NCBI GenBank assembly: GCA_000415965.1 | Contig: KE356560.1 | Location: 2,560,900 to 2,624,899, forward strand | Length of the DNA stretch: 64,000 nucleotides | Source of the DNA: Haloquadratum walsbyi J07HQW1 | Lineage (GTDB): Archaea; Halobacteriota; Halobacteria; Halobacteriales; Haloferacaceae | Direction of reading: 5' to 3' | Shown here: in pieces, positions 46,417 to 55,655 of the stretch | Position numbering within the stretch: the first letter of the stretch is position 1 | Layout: every line of letters begins with the position of its first letter | The notes under the pieces: model-generated | The model's input: only the letters and a program-made list of their open reading frames with translations | What the model was told of the DNA's origin: nothing | Database searches by the model: none | Made by a program: the position numbers and the translations under genes

Positions 46417-47238
46417 TTATCCTGAGAAGTACTCTGAGTATATTTCGTCGTATGTGCCGTTGTCTTTGATTGTCGCGAGCGCCTCATTCACGCGCTCAAG
46501 GAATTCGTCATCATCTTCTCGAAATGCAATACCGTAGTTTTCGACAGTCAGAGTCAAATACGGGGGCGCGTCTTGACCAGCCTCAACGGCAGCACCCTCG
46601 CCTTCGATAAACTCAATATTGTCTTCCTGATCTGCAAATTCGGCATTTACTGTATTATCATTGATTACCGCACTGACCTGACCGTTTTTGAGTGCCTGGA
46701 ATGCAGCAGGAATCTGATCGTATCGATTCAACTCAAGATTGCCATCGAACTCGGATTTGAGCCCCTCTGCAGCGTTCGCGCCAGTTGTGCCCTTTTGAAC
46801 ACCGACAACAGCACCCTCAAGATCTGCGCGTGAGCTAATTGAACTATCTGCTCGAACAATGATGGTTTGATACGCGGTGAAATACGGATCCGAAAAATCA
46901 ACCTTCTCATCGCGGGTGTCATTAATTGTCATTGCTGACATGATAATTCGGAAATTGCCGTTGTTTAACGATGGAATAATCGAATCGAAGCTTGTCGGTT
47001 TGAACTCATAACTGACACCAAGTTGCTCTTCGAATACTGCCTGTGCAATGTCAACGTCAAACCCGGTCAGTTCGCCGCCTGTTGTTTCATACTCAAATGG
47101 TCGATATGGAATATCGGATCCGATGACAACATTTGACGGGACGACTGACTCTGATCCAGAATCTGATCCTGTACATCCTGCAATAAGACCGCCAGCAATA
47201 ACGCCAGCGCCGGATTTGAGATAACTACGTCGGTCCAT
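46417..47238 (-). CDS. Polar amino-acid ABC transporter, lipoprotein substrate-binding protein
   Basis: 273 residues. Tat-type twin-arginine N-terminus (MDRRSYLKSGAGVIAGGLIA) followed by a lipobox (Ala-Gly-Cys), so it is exported folded and lipid-anchored outside the membrane, as usual in haloarchaea. The SBP family 3 core is visible: 'PYRPFEYETTGGELTGFDVD', 'NFRIIMSAMTINDTRDEKVD', 'FSDPYFTAYQTIIVRADSSI', 'GVQKGTTGANAAEGL', 'DAPPYLTLTVENYGIAFRED'. Polar amino acids such as Gln, Arg or Glu are likely ligands; which one cannot be told. First gene of the operon. Confidence 0.93.
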   Translation of the reverse strand: MDRRSYLKSGAGVIAGGLIAGCTGSDSGSESVVPSNVVIGSDIPYRPFEYETTGGELTGFDVDIAQAVFEEQLGVSYEFKPTSFDSIIPSLNNGNFRIIMSAMTINDTRDEKVDFSDPYFTAYQTIIVRADSSISSRADLEGAVVGVQKGTTGANAAEGLKSEFDGNLELNRYDQIPAAFQALKNGQVSAVINDNTVNAEFADQEDNIEFIEGEGAAVEAGQDAPPYLTLTVENYGIAFREDDDEFLERVNEALATIKDNGTYDEIYSEYFSG

Positions 47239-47468
47239 ACTACCGTTCGATATTTTCCAGGACTATAACAAAGCATCGGTTCAACGAACAATAAATCAAT
47301 TCAAACACAAACTCATGGACGTATTTCCTGAATACTCAGTGAGTGAGTCGAAATATTGATATATTGAGGTACGTCAATCCAAAGATCGAACAGACCAACA
47401 AGAGACACTGAATTTGATGATTGTATCGACAGAATAAGTATTATCAACTAATACAGGTGTGTTTGTAA

Positions 47469-48326
47469 TCAGTCACCACCGGGAACACCGCGAGAAGGTG
47501 GCTGCATATCGTTTTGTTGAAGGATTACGGTAACACCAATAACAAGAGCAAAAATCAGCAAGCTGCCACCTATCGAGAGATACTGTAACATGCCGGCATA
47601 AACCTGCCGTCCAATAATAAGTAACCCAATTGTTATCACAGCCGCAAGACTGGCTGTCATACGTACACGCCATGCAGAATTGGAATCATCAACCACGGTT
47701 GGTGCCCATGCTGCGATGGTAATGAGCGCCGTATAGACCATCAGCCCGACTGCATAGTAGATCGACTGAACGGTTGGGTCAAATATGATGAACGCATGCG
47801 GTGTCAATAACAGGAGAATTGGGGTAGCAACCACCGCAAGCGTCCCTGTTCGAAAGAGGCGATATCGAGTACCCACAGGCTGACTCCAGACGGTTGCAAG
47901 CACCACTCCGGTGAAAATCAATGAAGCCGTAAGAAAGTGTGCTGTGAGGATTACCCACTCATATGTCGTAACCGTCAGTGCTCCAAGAATAATTTGTGAT
48001 GGTAACAGTACCGTCGACCCGGCAAGAGCAACCTGAATACGTCGCTCAATCCCGCGTCGCCACGCTGTCACAGTTGTACCAAGGATCATAATTCCAGTTA
48101 TCATCGCGACGAATCGATGAAACCATTCGATGAAACTGCTCCAGTTCGCTGGAAACAGCCCAAGATAGCCATCACAAAACGGCCACCGACCAGCGCACGT
48201 TAATCCAGCACCTGCGGCTGCAGTGTAGACGCCAAGGATCATCAACACTCCCGTGAGAAACGTCGATGCGGCAATGAGCCGCCGAAGTCGCGTATCAACA
48301 ACCATGCGCTGTTGTGTGAACTGCAA
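47469..48326 (-). CDS. ctaA: Heme A synthase (COX15/CtaA family)
   Basis: Membrane enzyme that oxidises heme O to heme A for cytochrome oxidase. 285 residues with seven to eight helices in two pseudo-repeats. The first extracytoplasmic loop has a Cys pair 'GLTCAGRWPFCDGYLG', followed by the heme-ligand region 'SSFIEWFHRFVAMITGIMIL' (Glu and His); the second repeat has 'ILTAHFLTASLIFTGVVLAT' (His) but the matching His near the end is less clear. Alternative start Met eight residues in. No oxidase gene adjoins. Confidence 0.85.
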   Translation of the reverse strand: MQFTQQRMVVDTRLRRLIAASTFLTGVLMILGVYTAAAGAGLTCAGRWPFCDGYLGLFPANWSSFIEWFHRFVAMITGIMILGTTVTAWRRGIERRIQVALAGSTVLLPSQIILGALTVTTYEWVILTAHFLTASLIFTGVVLATVWSQPVGTRYRLFRTGTLAVVATPILLLLTPHAFIIFDPTVQSIYYAVGLMVYTALITIAAWAPTVVDDSNSAWRVRMTASLAAVITIGLLIIGRQVYAGMLQYLSIGGSLLIFALVIGVTVILQQNDMQPPSRGVPGGD

Positions 48327-48521
48327 TTACTTGAATTGCTCTTTCACGCCTTGGGATGTCAGTGCTGATTGATATTAATCGCCGAATATCACTGACCAAT
48401 GAGTGTGCGTGTGATTCGGTGTTGACATACTATATCTTACTTTTGAGAACTCAACTTCTCCGGTCCAATATATCGTCGAGATAATCGATATATTTCAGAC
48501 AGATGCGCGAGTAATGACCCT

Positions 48522-49631
48522 ATGAGCACGGATCGACTTGAACATCGCCAAGACAGAATTGAATCGCTTCTTGATATCGAATCGATCGATGCCATCTGGT
48601 TTGCACGCCCGCAAAACTTCACGTGGCTGACGGGCGGACGTAATGTTATCGACCACACCGCCCTGATCGGTGTTGCCGCTGCTGGATACACACGAGACAA
48701 TGGGTTTGTTTGTGTGACGAAGAATACCGAGGCGGAGAGACTTCGTACTGAAGAGCTTCCGAATAACTTCACAATCATATCATATGAATGGCATGAGCAG
48801 TCACTTGACACGGCTGTTGCCATGCACACACCAACAGCGAGTGCAGCGGACTTTGATCTGCCAGACGCCAAGCAGATTGAGGGAAGCCGACTTCGTCGAC
48901 CACTCGCAGCAAGCGACATACAGCCGTATCGAGAGTTGTCACATGAAGTAGCGACCGCGATTGAGCGGGTGACAAAAGAGATCAATCCAGGTGATACAGA
49001 ACAAGAGGTGGCAGCAGCACTTGAGGCGATACACGCTGAGCGTGGTATCCGAACACCAGTTATTCTTGTTGGAGGACGTGACCGTCTCTCAACGTATCAA
49101 CATGTTACCCCAACAACAGCAACAATTGACTCATGTGTGATGATATCAGTAACAGCAGAGCGCAATGGGCGCCACGTGAGTGCAACCCGAACGGTCGCAT
49201 TCGAGGAGTCAGCGCTGAGATGGCTTCGTGAATATCATACTATGGCGATGCGTATTGAGGTAACAGCACTGGATGCAACCCGGGAAGCAACGCGAGATGA
49301 TGGAACTGCAGCCGACGTGTTTGATGCTATCAGTGAGGCGTATGCGGCACTCGACAAACCCGAGGAATGGCGCCACCATCACCAGGGGGGTGCAACGGGC
49401 TTCGTAACTCAAGAGTGGATAACAACACCTGATAATCATGAAGCAATTGAGTCACCACTCACATACGCATACAACCCGACTATTCAACAGGCGAGATCGG
49501 AGGACACAGCATTGCTCATTGACGATACCATCGAAGTGATCTCAACGACCGGTAACTGGCCAACACAGCGTGTTACCTCCTGTCGAAGTTCGTTCGGAAT
49601 GGACCGACACAGAGTATTTGATTCGACCTGA
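48522..49631 (+). CDS. M24 (pita-bread) peptidase-like protein with lost metal ligands
   Basis: 369 residues with the creatinase/prolidase layout: N-terminal creatinase-like domain (1-130; 'ESIDAIWFARPQNFTWLTGG') and C-terminal pita-bread domain ('ATAIERVTKEINPGDTEQEV', 'PVILVGGRDRLSTYQHVTPT'). Where active enzymes have D...D in 'VDxGA..xGYxSDxTRT', this reads 'VMISVTAERNGRHVSATRTV', with Ser at or near both Asp positions, and the His and two Glu sites ('RHHHQGGATGF', 'LLIDDTIEVISTTG') are also altered. So the two-metal centre is probably gone and the protein is likely a non-peptidase. Function unknown. Confidence 0.75.
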   Translation: MSTDRLEHRQDRIESLLDIESIDAIWFARPQNFTWLTGGRNVIDHTALIGVAAAGYTRDNGFVCVTKNTEAERLRTEELPNNFTIISYEWHEQSLDTAVAMHTPTASAADFDLPDAKQIEGSRLRRPLAASDIQPYRELSHEVATAIERVTKEINPGDTEQEVAAALEAIHAERGIRTPVILVGGRDRLSTYQHVTPTTATIDSCVMISVTAERNGRHVSATRTVAFEESALRWLREYHTMAMRIEVTALDATREATRDDGTAADVFDAISEAYAALDKPEEWRHHHQGGATGFVTQEWITTPDNHEAIESPLTYAYNPTIQQARSEDTALLIDDTIEVISTTGNWPTQRVTSCRSSFGMDRHRVFDST

Positions 49632-49747
49632 ATATTCGCGTCTTCCGTTCGTGGAAAGAAATCACTCGATTGTGAGTATATTGTTCGTTATCTGTCGAAA
49701 TACGCTTCGACAGCCAGTTTTTTGCATCCTGGCTTCGTCCCGCGAAT

Positions 49748-51994
49748 ATGGGATTAGAAGATGACGCGCGTGATTACCATCGCGAAGAACCATCTGGCAA
49801 ACTCGAGATTTCAACGACAAAGCCGACAAACACACAGCGTGATCTTTCGCTTGCATACTCACCTGGGGTAGCAGCACCGTGTCGAGATATTGCTGCGGAT
49901 GACACCCGCGGGTATGAGTACACTGCAAAAGGAAATCTCGTTGGCGTTGTCTCAAATGGCAGTGCTGTGCTTGGACTTGGTGATATCGGTGCACAAGCAT
50001 CAAAACCGGTGATGGAAGGCAAAGGCGTCTTGTTCAAACGATTTGCCGATATTGATGTATTTGATGTTGAACTTGATTTGACGAATCCAACAGATATCGT
50101 TAATTCGGTGAGCGCGATGGAGCCAACGTTCGGGGGGATAAATCTCGAAGATATCAAAGCACCGGAATGTTTCGAAATTGAGTCACAACTCCGAGAAGAA
50201 ATGGATATTCCGGTGTTCCACGATGACCAGCATGGAACGGCGATTATCTCGGGCGCAGCATTATTAAACGCTGCTGATATTGTCGGAAAAAATCTCGAGG
50301 AATTGAATATTGTCTTTTCAGGCGCCGGTGCCTCAGCAATTTCGACGGCGCGATTTTATCTCTCACTTGGTGCTGAAAAAGAGAATATTATTATGTGCGA
50401 CTCAAGTGGCGTGATTAGCCCTGATCGTGAGTCACTCAACAGATACAAGTCAGAGTTCGCAGCAGATGTTCCCGCAGAAACGCTCGCGGAGGCAATGGAA
50501 GGGGCAGACGTATTCGTCGGGCTCTCGGTTGGCGGGATTGTCTCACAAAAGATGATTGCTTCGATGGCTGAGGATCCAATTGTCTTTGCAATGGCAAATC
50601 CCGATCCCGAAATTGGGTATGTGGAAGCCAAAAACGCTCGAGATGACACAGTCATCATGGCAACAGGTCGCTCTGATTATCCAAATCAGGTGAATAATGT
50701 TCTCGGATTTCCGTTTATTTTCCGTGGGGCACTCGACGTTCGTGCAACGGAGATTAATGAGACAATGAAACGTGCTGCTGCTGAGGCACTCGCTACCCTT
50801 GCCCGTCAAGATGTCCCTGATGCTGTTGTGAAAGCATATGGTGACCAACCACTGCAGTTCGGTCCCGAGTATCTTATTCCGAAACCAGTTGACCCGCGCG
50901 TTCTGTTCGAGGTCGCACCGGCGGTTGCACAGGCGGCAATTGACTCAGGTTGTGCAAGGCGTGATATTGATACCGGCGTCTATGAAGAGCAACTTGAAGC
51001 TCGTCTCGGAAAGTCCCGGGAGATGATGCGCGTTGTTCTCAACAAGGCAAAATCGAATCCAAAGCGCGTCGCGCTCGCAGAGGGACATGATGAAAAGATT
51101 ATCCGAGCAGCTTATCAGATGCACGAACAGGGGATTGCACAACCAATTCTCGTCGGTGACCAGTCAGAAATTGTCACAACGGCGAATGAATTAGGGCTTG
51201 AGTTCGGTCCTGAGATTGTCGATCCAAGCGATGAAACATGGGATCACTATACCGACCGACTCTATGAACTGCGGCGTCGGAAAGGAATAACCCGAAACGA
51301 AGCAGAGGAACTCATTCACGGCAATAGTAATTATTTTGCAAGCATCATGGTTGAACAGGGTGACGCCGATGCAATGCTGACCGGACTCACTCATCATTAT
51401 CCATCGGCACTTCGTCCCCCACTGCAGGTAATTGGAACGGCACCTGAGGCGAACTACGCCGCTGGTGTCTATCTCCTTACATTCAAAAATCAGGTTGTGT
51501 TTGCTGCTGATACAACGGTTAATCTCGCACCAGAAGCAGACGTGTTATCAGAAATTACCAAACACACCGCAAATCTCGCCCGGCGGTTCAATATTGAACC
51601 ACGAGCAGCAATGCTTTCATACTCAAACTTTGGGAGTGTCGAAAACGATGGGACGGAGAAACTACAAGATGCGGTTGCATCACTGCATGAAGACCCTGCG
51701 GTTGATTTCCCAGTCGACGGTGAGATGCAAGCTGACACGGCAGTTATTGAGGATATTCTCACAGAAACATATGATTTCTCAGAGCTTGATGACCCAGCGA
51801 ACGTCTTAGTCTTTCCAAATCTCGAGGCTGGAAATATTGGATATAAATTGCTCCAGCGACTTGGCGGCGCAGAGGCGATTGGTCCGATGCTTGTTGGTAT
51901 GGACAAGCCTGTTCATGTGCTTCAACGTGGTGATGAGGTCAAAGATATTGTAAACTTAGCTGGCGTTGCTGTTGTTGATGCACAAAACGAGTGA
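49748..51994 (+). CDS. Malic enzyme with C-terminal phosphotransacetylase-like domain (MaeB type)
   Basis: Decarboxylates malate to pyruvate with NAD(P). 748 residues. Malic domain (about 1-420): 'LSLAYSPGVAAPCRDIAADD', 'TAKGNLVGVVSNGSAVLGLG', 'ISVF/PVFHDDQHGTAIISG'-type catalytic region seen as 'DIPVFHDDQHGTAIISGAAL', NAD-binding 'IVFSGAGASAISTARFYLSL', 'NPDPEIGYVEAKNARDDTVI'. The C-terminal half (about 425-748) is PTA-like ('RVALAEGHDEKIIRAAYQMH', 'ALSYSNFGSVENDGT'-type strand), which in MaeB enzymes senses acetyl-CoA and does not make acetyl phosphate. It supplies pyruvate and NADPH from TCA intermediates. Confidence 0.93.
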   Translation: MGLEDDARDYHREEPSGKLEISTTKPTNTQRDLSLAYSPGVAAPCRDIAADDTRGYEYTAKGNLVGVVSNGSAVLGLGDIGAQASKPVMEGKGVLFKRFADIDVFDVELDLTNPTDIVNSVSAMEPTFGGINLEDIKAPECFEIESQLREEMDIPVFHDDQHGTAIISGAALLNAADIVGKNLEELNIVFSGAGASAISTARFYLSLGAEKENIIMCDSSGVISPDRESLNRYKSEFAADVPAETLAEAMEGADVFVGLSVGGIVSQKMIASMAEDPIVFAMANPDPEIGYVEAKNARDDTVIMATGRSDYPNQVNNVLGFPFIFRGALDVRATEINETMKRAAAEALATLARQDVPDAVVKAYGDQPLQFGPEYLIPKPVDPRVLFEVAPAVAQAAIDSGCARRDIDTGVYEEQLEARLGKSREMMRVVLNKAKSNPKRVALAEGHDEKIIRAAYQMHEQGIAQPILVGDQSEIVTTANELGLEFGPEIVDPSDETWDHYTDRLYELRRRKGITRNEAEELIHGNSNYFASIMVEQGDADAMLTGLTHHYPSALRPPLQVIGTAPEANYAAGVYLLTFKNQVVFAADTTVNLAPEADVLSEITKHTANLARRFNIEPRAAMLSYSNFGSVENDGTEKLQDAVASLHEDPAVDFPVDGEMQADTAVIEDILTETYDFSELDDPANVLVFPNLEAGNIGYKLLQRLGGAEAIGPMLVGMDKPVHVLQRGDEVKDIVNLAGVAVVDAQNE

Positions 51995-52470
51995 TATTCG
52001 GAGCGACGCAAAATCAAAGCCTTGCGGGTGAGAATGAACTCGACAAATAGTATCCACCCACCAGAGATGCCAGGAGTCATTTGATTCAATTGCGACAGTC
52101 ATAATTACTCAAAAAAGCCAGTCATCGAGAAAACTACAAAGAACTGTGCGTGAAATCATATATTTTCTTCATGAACAGCAACGTCAGCCCCGCGGAAGCA
52201 GCGGAAGCCTCGCGCTTTCGTTCCGAACGCGTGTCAATCGCAATCAATATGATATCAATATCAAATATTAATATGAGTATTCACGTCAATGTCGATGCCG
52301 ATAGCGACAGATATGATCATCGTCAGGGACCACACTCAGGGTTATTTTATCGGATACGTAACTCCGGATCCTCCACGGGTAACTCAAGACTAGATAAAGG
52401 TGTCATCGAACTATGCTCAGCGAGCGTTGAGATGACTGTTGATCAGTAATCACTCGCGGAGTATCGTGGG
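51995..52470. other. Gene-free gap
   Basis: 476 bases between convergent genes; no credible ORF, repeat copy or fold beyond short AT-rich palindromic patches near 52250 (GATATCAATATCAAATATTAATATG). Confidence 0.35.
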
Positions 52471-53247
52471 CTAATCACTCGCGTATCCACATCCCTCAAA
52501 ACGCGATGGTGGTGGAATGTCATCATCGTCATCGTCACTATTGGTATCATGAGAGCGTCCATCTGTGAATAGACGCGTCGATACCGCTGATTCCGTTTGT
52601 GTGTATCGCTGGTGTTGCTGCTCGGGTAATGACTGTGACGGAGATGGCGATGTTTGTTGTGCACCAATCGAGTCTGAGGTGTATGGTCTGTCTGGGATGA
52701 TACACCGTTCCTTCCGGTGATTGACATGGTCATACTCGTGTGGTGCATTCGCAAGTGGGTGCGCTGGATTCTCACGACCATCAATGCGAGCTGCACGGAG
52801 TGATCCAAAGCCGGCAATCCGGGCGCGAATTCCTCGCCAGTGATGCTCGCTTCCAGGGGGAACACAGTGTGGATCAACAGGTCGCCATTCAGGGTCCCCA
52901 CCGGCAAGCACTTCACCATTCACCGTCGCAGCAAGGTCGTCATGATCAACAAGAACACCAACGCGAATGTCTGCTGGGGCACGCGCTGCAAGAACATCGA
53001 GTCCAAGATGAAGTGCACGGTATTCAGCAACATTGTTATCCGGCGCAACATCAGGGATGGATATTCGCGCAACGCGCGTTCCATCGCGTGTCTCAATGAC
53101 AGCACCAAGCCCACCACCATTACGACGATATGACCCATCAGTCGCGACATAGAAGTGCCGATGATGTGTCTGTGGTGGATGAGCAATGTGAGGTGTTGGA
53201 GAGTCATCAAACAGATCACGGAGCGTCCGCCGACCGTGCGCACCCAT
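52471..53247 (-). CDS. RNase H-fold protein with long acidic tail
   Basis: 258 residues from ATG 53247. Residues 30-150 show the RNase HI pattern: 'FYVATDGSYRRNGGGLGAVI' (first Asp), 'APDNNVAEYRALHLGLDVLA' (Glu) and 'ADIRVGVLVDHDDLAATVNG' (Asp), so three of the acidic residues are present; a fourth, in the last strand, is not clear. It resembles haloarchaeal RnhA-like proteins more than E. coli RNase HI. The C-terminal 70 residues are Ser/Gln/Asp-rich and end PPSRFEGCGYASD. Probably acts on RNA-DNA hybrids, not certain. Upstream frame extension to 53274 spans the TATA region and is rejected. Confidence 0.72.
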   Translation of the reverse strand: MGAHGRRTLRDLFDDSPTPHIAHPPQTHHRHFYVATDGSYRRNGGGLGAVIETRDGTRVARISIPDVAPDNNVAEYRALHLGLDVLAARAPADIRVGVLVDHDDLAATVNGEVLAGGDPEWRPVDPHCVPPGSEHHWRGIRARIAGFGSLRAARIDGRENPAHPLANAPHEYDHVNHRKERCIIPDRPYTSDSIGAQQTSPSPSQSLPEQQHQRYTQTESAVSTRLFTDGRSHDTNSDDDDDDIPPPSRFEGCGYASD

Positions 53248-53473
53248 GACTATAGCTAATAAATGAGTAATCATAAATATACTGTCGAAATACGGGTGAA
53301 TAATGTCGCTTCGTCCGGTTTCTGAAACAGAGAATGAATCAAGAATGCGGATGCTGACTGCTCAGTTATGATGTGGATGATGACCTTCTTTCAGTAATTG
53401 GTAATTTTGGTCGTGAAATGAACGTGGGTATACTCGCCCCAGAAGAGAATTCAGCAATTGAGCAATATGTGAG

Positions 53474-53488
53474 ATTACCCGGGGTAAT
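53474..53488. promoter_or_regulatory. Perfect palindrome upstream of the EamA exporter
   Basis: ATTACCC, spacer G, GGGTAAT, 42 bases before the start codon. Same half-site as at 25700-25719. A repressor operator is plausible. Confidence 0.45.
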
Positions 53489-53530
53489 AAACGTTGAAGC
53501 ACAAAACACAATATTCAGACGGTCGCCTCT

Positions 53531-54466
53531 ATGAGAACACGTGTGACACGGTATCGAACGATTGGATTATTCATTCTTCTGGCAGGTGCGTGGGGATCGG
53601 CGTTCATGGCTATTAAAGCTGGATTACCGTATATTCCACCAGTCCTTTTTGCAGCATTGCGATACGATATCGCTGGCGTGCTTATGCTTGGATATACGTT
53701 TACTCAGACGAATCAACCAGTACCAAGAACACGAGCAGGATGGGCAAGTGTTGGCGCCGGTGCAACGTTGATTTTCGCTGGCTATCATGCACTGTTATTT
53801 ATTGGCGAGACCGACCCAGCGGTCACCTCTGCGGCTGCCGCAGTCATTGTCAGTCTGAGTCCGATGCTCACGACCGGGTTCGCTCGCGTCTTCCTCCCGA
53901 CAGAACGGCTGACTCTCGTTGGGTTTTTTGGCGTGGTGCTGGGTCTGATCGGTGTCATCATTCTTTCATCACCAGATCCTCAGAACATTGTCGCCGGCGG
54001 GGCTGTGGCTAAGTTACTTATCTTCACCGCTGCGACTGCGTTTGCGCTTGGGTCAGTCCTCACACGTCGACTCGATGCGAACCTACCAATCGAGACGATG
54101 GAGGCATGGTCGATGCTTGGCGGGGCGGCACTGATGCATGGGGTGAGTCTGTTATTAGGTGAGTCATTTACTGCGATTGAATGGACGACTGAGGCAGTTC
54201 TTGCTTTGGCATATCTCGCGGTTGTCGCAAGCGCGCTTGGGTTTCTCATTTATTTTAGACTATTAAACCGACTTGGGGCGATTCAGATTAACCTTGTCTC
54301 GTATGTCGCCCCAATCTTTGCAGCCTTAGCCGGGTGGGTTTTCCTCGATGAGATCCCGACAGTAGCGACGGGTATTGGGTTCATAATTATCTTTATCGGA
54401 TTCATTCTCCTGAAGCGGGATGCAATCCGGAATGAGATCCCACAGATTCGGCAGGTACTCAGTTAG
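53531..54466 (+). CDS. EamA/DMT-superfamily transporter (10 TM)
   Basis: 311 residues, ten predicted helices as two EamA repeats. First repeat: 'TIGLFILLAGAWGSAFMAIK', 'LFAALRYDIAGVLMLGYTFT', 'VIVSLSPMLTTGFARVFLP'. Second: 'LLIFTAATAFALGSVLTRRL', 'LALAYLAVVASALGFLIYFR', 'LVSYVAPIFAALAGWVFLDE'. Relatives export amino acids, nucleobases or other metabolites; the substrate here is unknown. The palindrome at 53474 suggests regulated expression. Confidence 0.88.
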   Translation: MRTRVTRYRTIGLFILLAGAWGSAFMAIKAGLPYIPPVLFAALRYDIAGVLMLGYTFTQTNQPVPRTRAGWASVGAGATLIFAGYHALLFIGETDPAVTSAAAAVIVSLSPMLTTGFARVFLPTERLTLVGFFGVVLGLIGVIILSSPDPQNIVAGGAVAKLLIFTAATAFALGSVLTRRLDANLPIETMEAWSMLGGAALMHGVSLLLGESFTAIEWTTEAVLALAYLAVVASALGFLIYFRLLNRLGAIQINLVSYVAPIFAALAGWVFLDEIPTVATGIGFIIIFIGFILLKRDAIRNEIPQIRQVLS

Positions 54467-54560
54467 CTATTGATAGCATTGTTATCGCGAGTGACTATCT
54501 TTGATGCTGGAGAGAGACATTCATCACTCGGAGATACTCTCTGTGAATAATCAAGCGCAT
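54467..54560. other. Gap between EamA gene and MITE copy G
   Basis: No feature seen apart from proximity to the repeat. Confidence 0.3.
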
Positions 54561-54690
54561 TATAACACTCGTTTGGAATCTGAGCACTGTTTCTCTCTGA
54601 GCCCACACACAGACTCAGTTCATCTGGAACGCCTGTGCGCACGTTCCGGTGTAAGTTCGAATACCGACACTCACAGTCCCAATAACTAAG
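54561..54690 (-). repeat. MITE-like repeat, copy G
   Basis: Reverse orientation. Left TATAACACTCGTTTGGAATC, then TGAGC; right CTCACAGTCCCAATAACTAA; inner GGAACGC...ACGTTCC. Beyond it, at 54735-54800, lies the third copy of the GTGACCCTGAGGCGGTT-like sequence, here degraded and next to a TCATCACCATCATCATCA tract. Confidence 0.78.
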
Positions 54691-54816
54691 AATCGAGTTA
54701 CAAACAAACCATCACAACGGTTAAGAAAACGGATCTGCTGTGAACCGCTTCGGGGTTACATCATCATCACCATCATCATCAAATCTCTGAGGCACTTGCC
54801 TCGCTTTCTCTGTAGA

Positions 54817-55215
54817 TTACTCCTCAGTATCGACTTCATTGATATTCTCTGGGTCAAGTGTAATCTCGTCATTATTTTCAGACAGTGATTCGGGATCAGA
54901 TTCAGTTTTCTCACTCGTAGACCCAGTAACGTCATTTTGATCAACTGCCTCGGCTCGGAGTACCTCACCAACAAATGTCCATTCATCTGTGGAGTCGCTA
55001 CGACGCCCAGCAAGAACTTCTTCGCCATCATCGCTCGTGATGAATCGATACGGCGTTTCATCGTCAATACGATGCCCCTCAGCTTGGAATTCCGCCTCAA
55101 AGAACTCGGTGTTTTGCATCTCAAAGACACCCGAGCTTCCATCGGATAAAAATAACCGAACAGGCGCCGGAGAGACACTATCGATCTGTTTCGCCACCGG
55201 GTTCAGTTCAGCCAT
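54817..55215 (-). CDS. Conserved haloarchaeal protein of unknown function, acidic
   Basis: 132 residues from ATG 55215 (MAELNPVAKQIDSVSPAPVR). A small beta domain (LFLSDGSSGVFEMQNTEFFE, TPYRFITSDDGEEVLAGRRS) is followed by a tail of about 45 Glu/Asp/Asn residues. The pattern is shared with haloarchaeal hypothetical proteins of Sm-like or barrel type as far as I can judge; no function is known. The GTG at 55221 is a possible alternative start. Confidence 0.6.
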   Translation of the reverse strand: MAELNPVAKQIDSVSPAPVRLFLSDGSSGVFEMQNTEFFEAEFQAEGHRIDDETPYRFITSDDGEEVLAGRRSDSTDEWTFVGEVLRAEAVDQNDVTGSTSEKTESDPESLSENNDEITLDPENINEVDTEE

Positions 55216-55355
55216 TGTCACTCAATATGTTTGGTATCGATTCAAAAGTTACTGTCGGCTACTCTAGATAGAAGAGATGATAATAACGGGTCCATGTGAA
55301 TGTGTGAGCTTGTGTACCCACCACAGTCGGTGCCGGTTTCACTCCCGGTGAGCGC

Positions 55356-55481
55356 ACAGCAGTCGTTGGGAATCTGAGCATTGTTTCTCACCGAAGCCAC
55401 AGTCATTTGATTTGGAACGCTCAAACGAACGGTTCGTTTGGAATACCGACACGGAAACTCACAGTCCCACCAACTGATAGG
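55356..55481 (-). repeat. MITE-like repeat, copy H
   Basis: Reverse orientation. Left ACAGCAGTCGTTGGGAATCT, right ACTCACAGTCCCACCAACTG. Its centre has a second palindrome, AACGAACGGTTCGTT, not seen in the other copies. It lies between the divergent-facing gene at 54817 and the kinase gene; nothing else occupies 55216-55655. Confidence 0.8.
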
Positions 55482-55655
55482 CTCTCGATTGGAGGCTGGT
55501 TCACGGCGATCTGTATCTATAATTGATATGATACACCGAGTGGTTTCCTCTCGCAGGGACACTCATAGGATTTGACCTTTGCTCTGTATAAAATCACGGA
55601 GGGAACAGTAATTTGAGCATCAGCATTCACAGAGAATGATGCCGCTGGTAATTAA

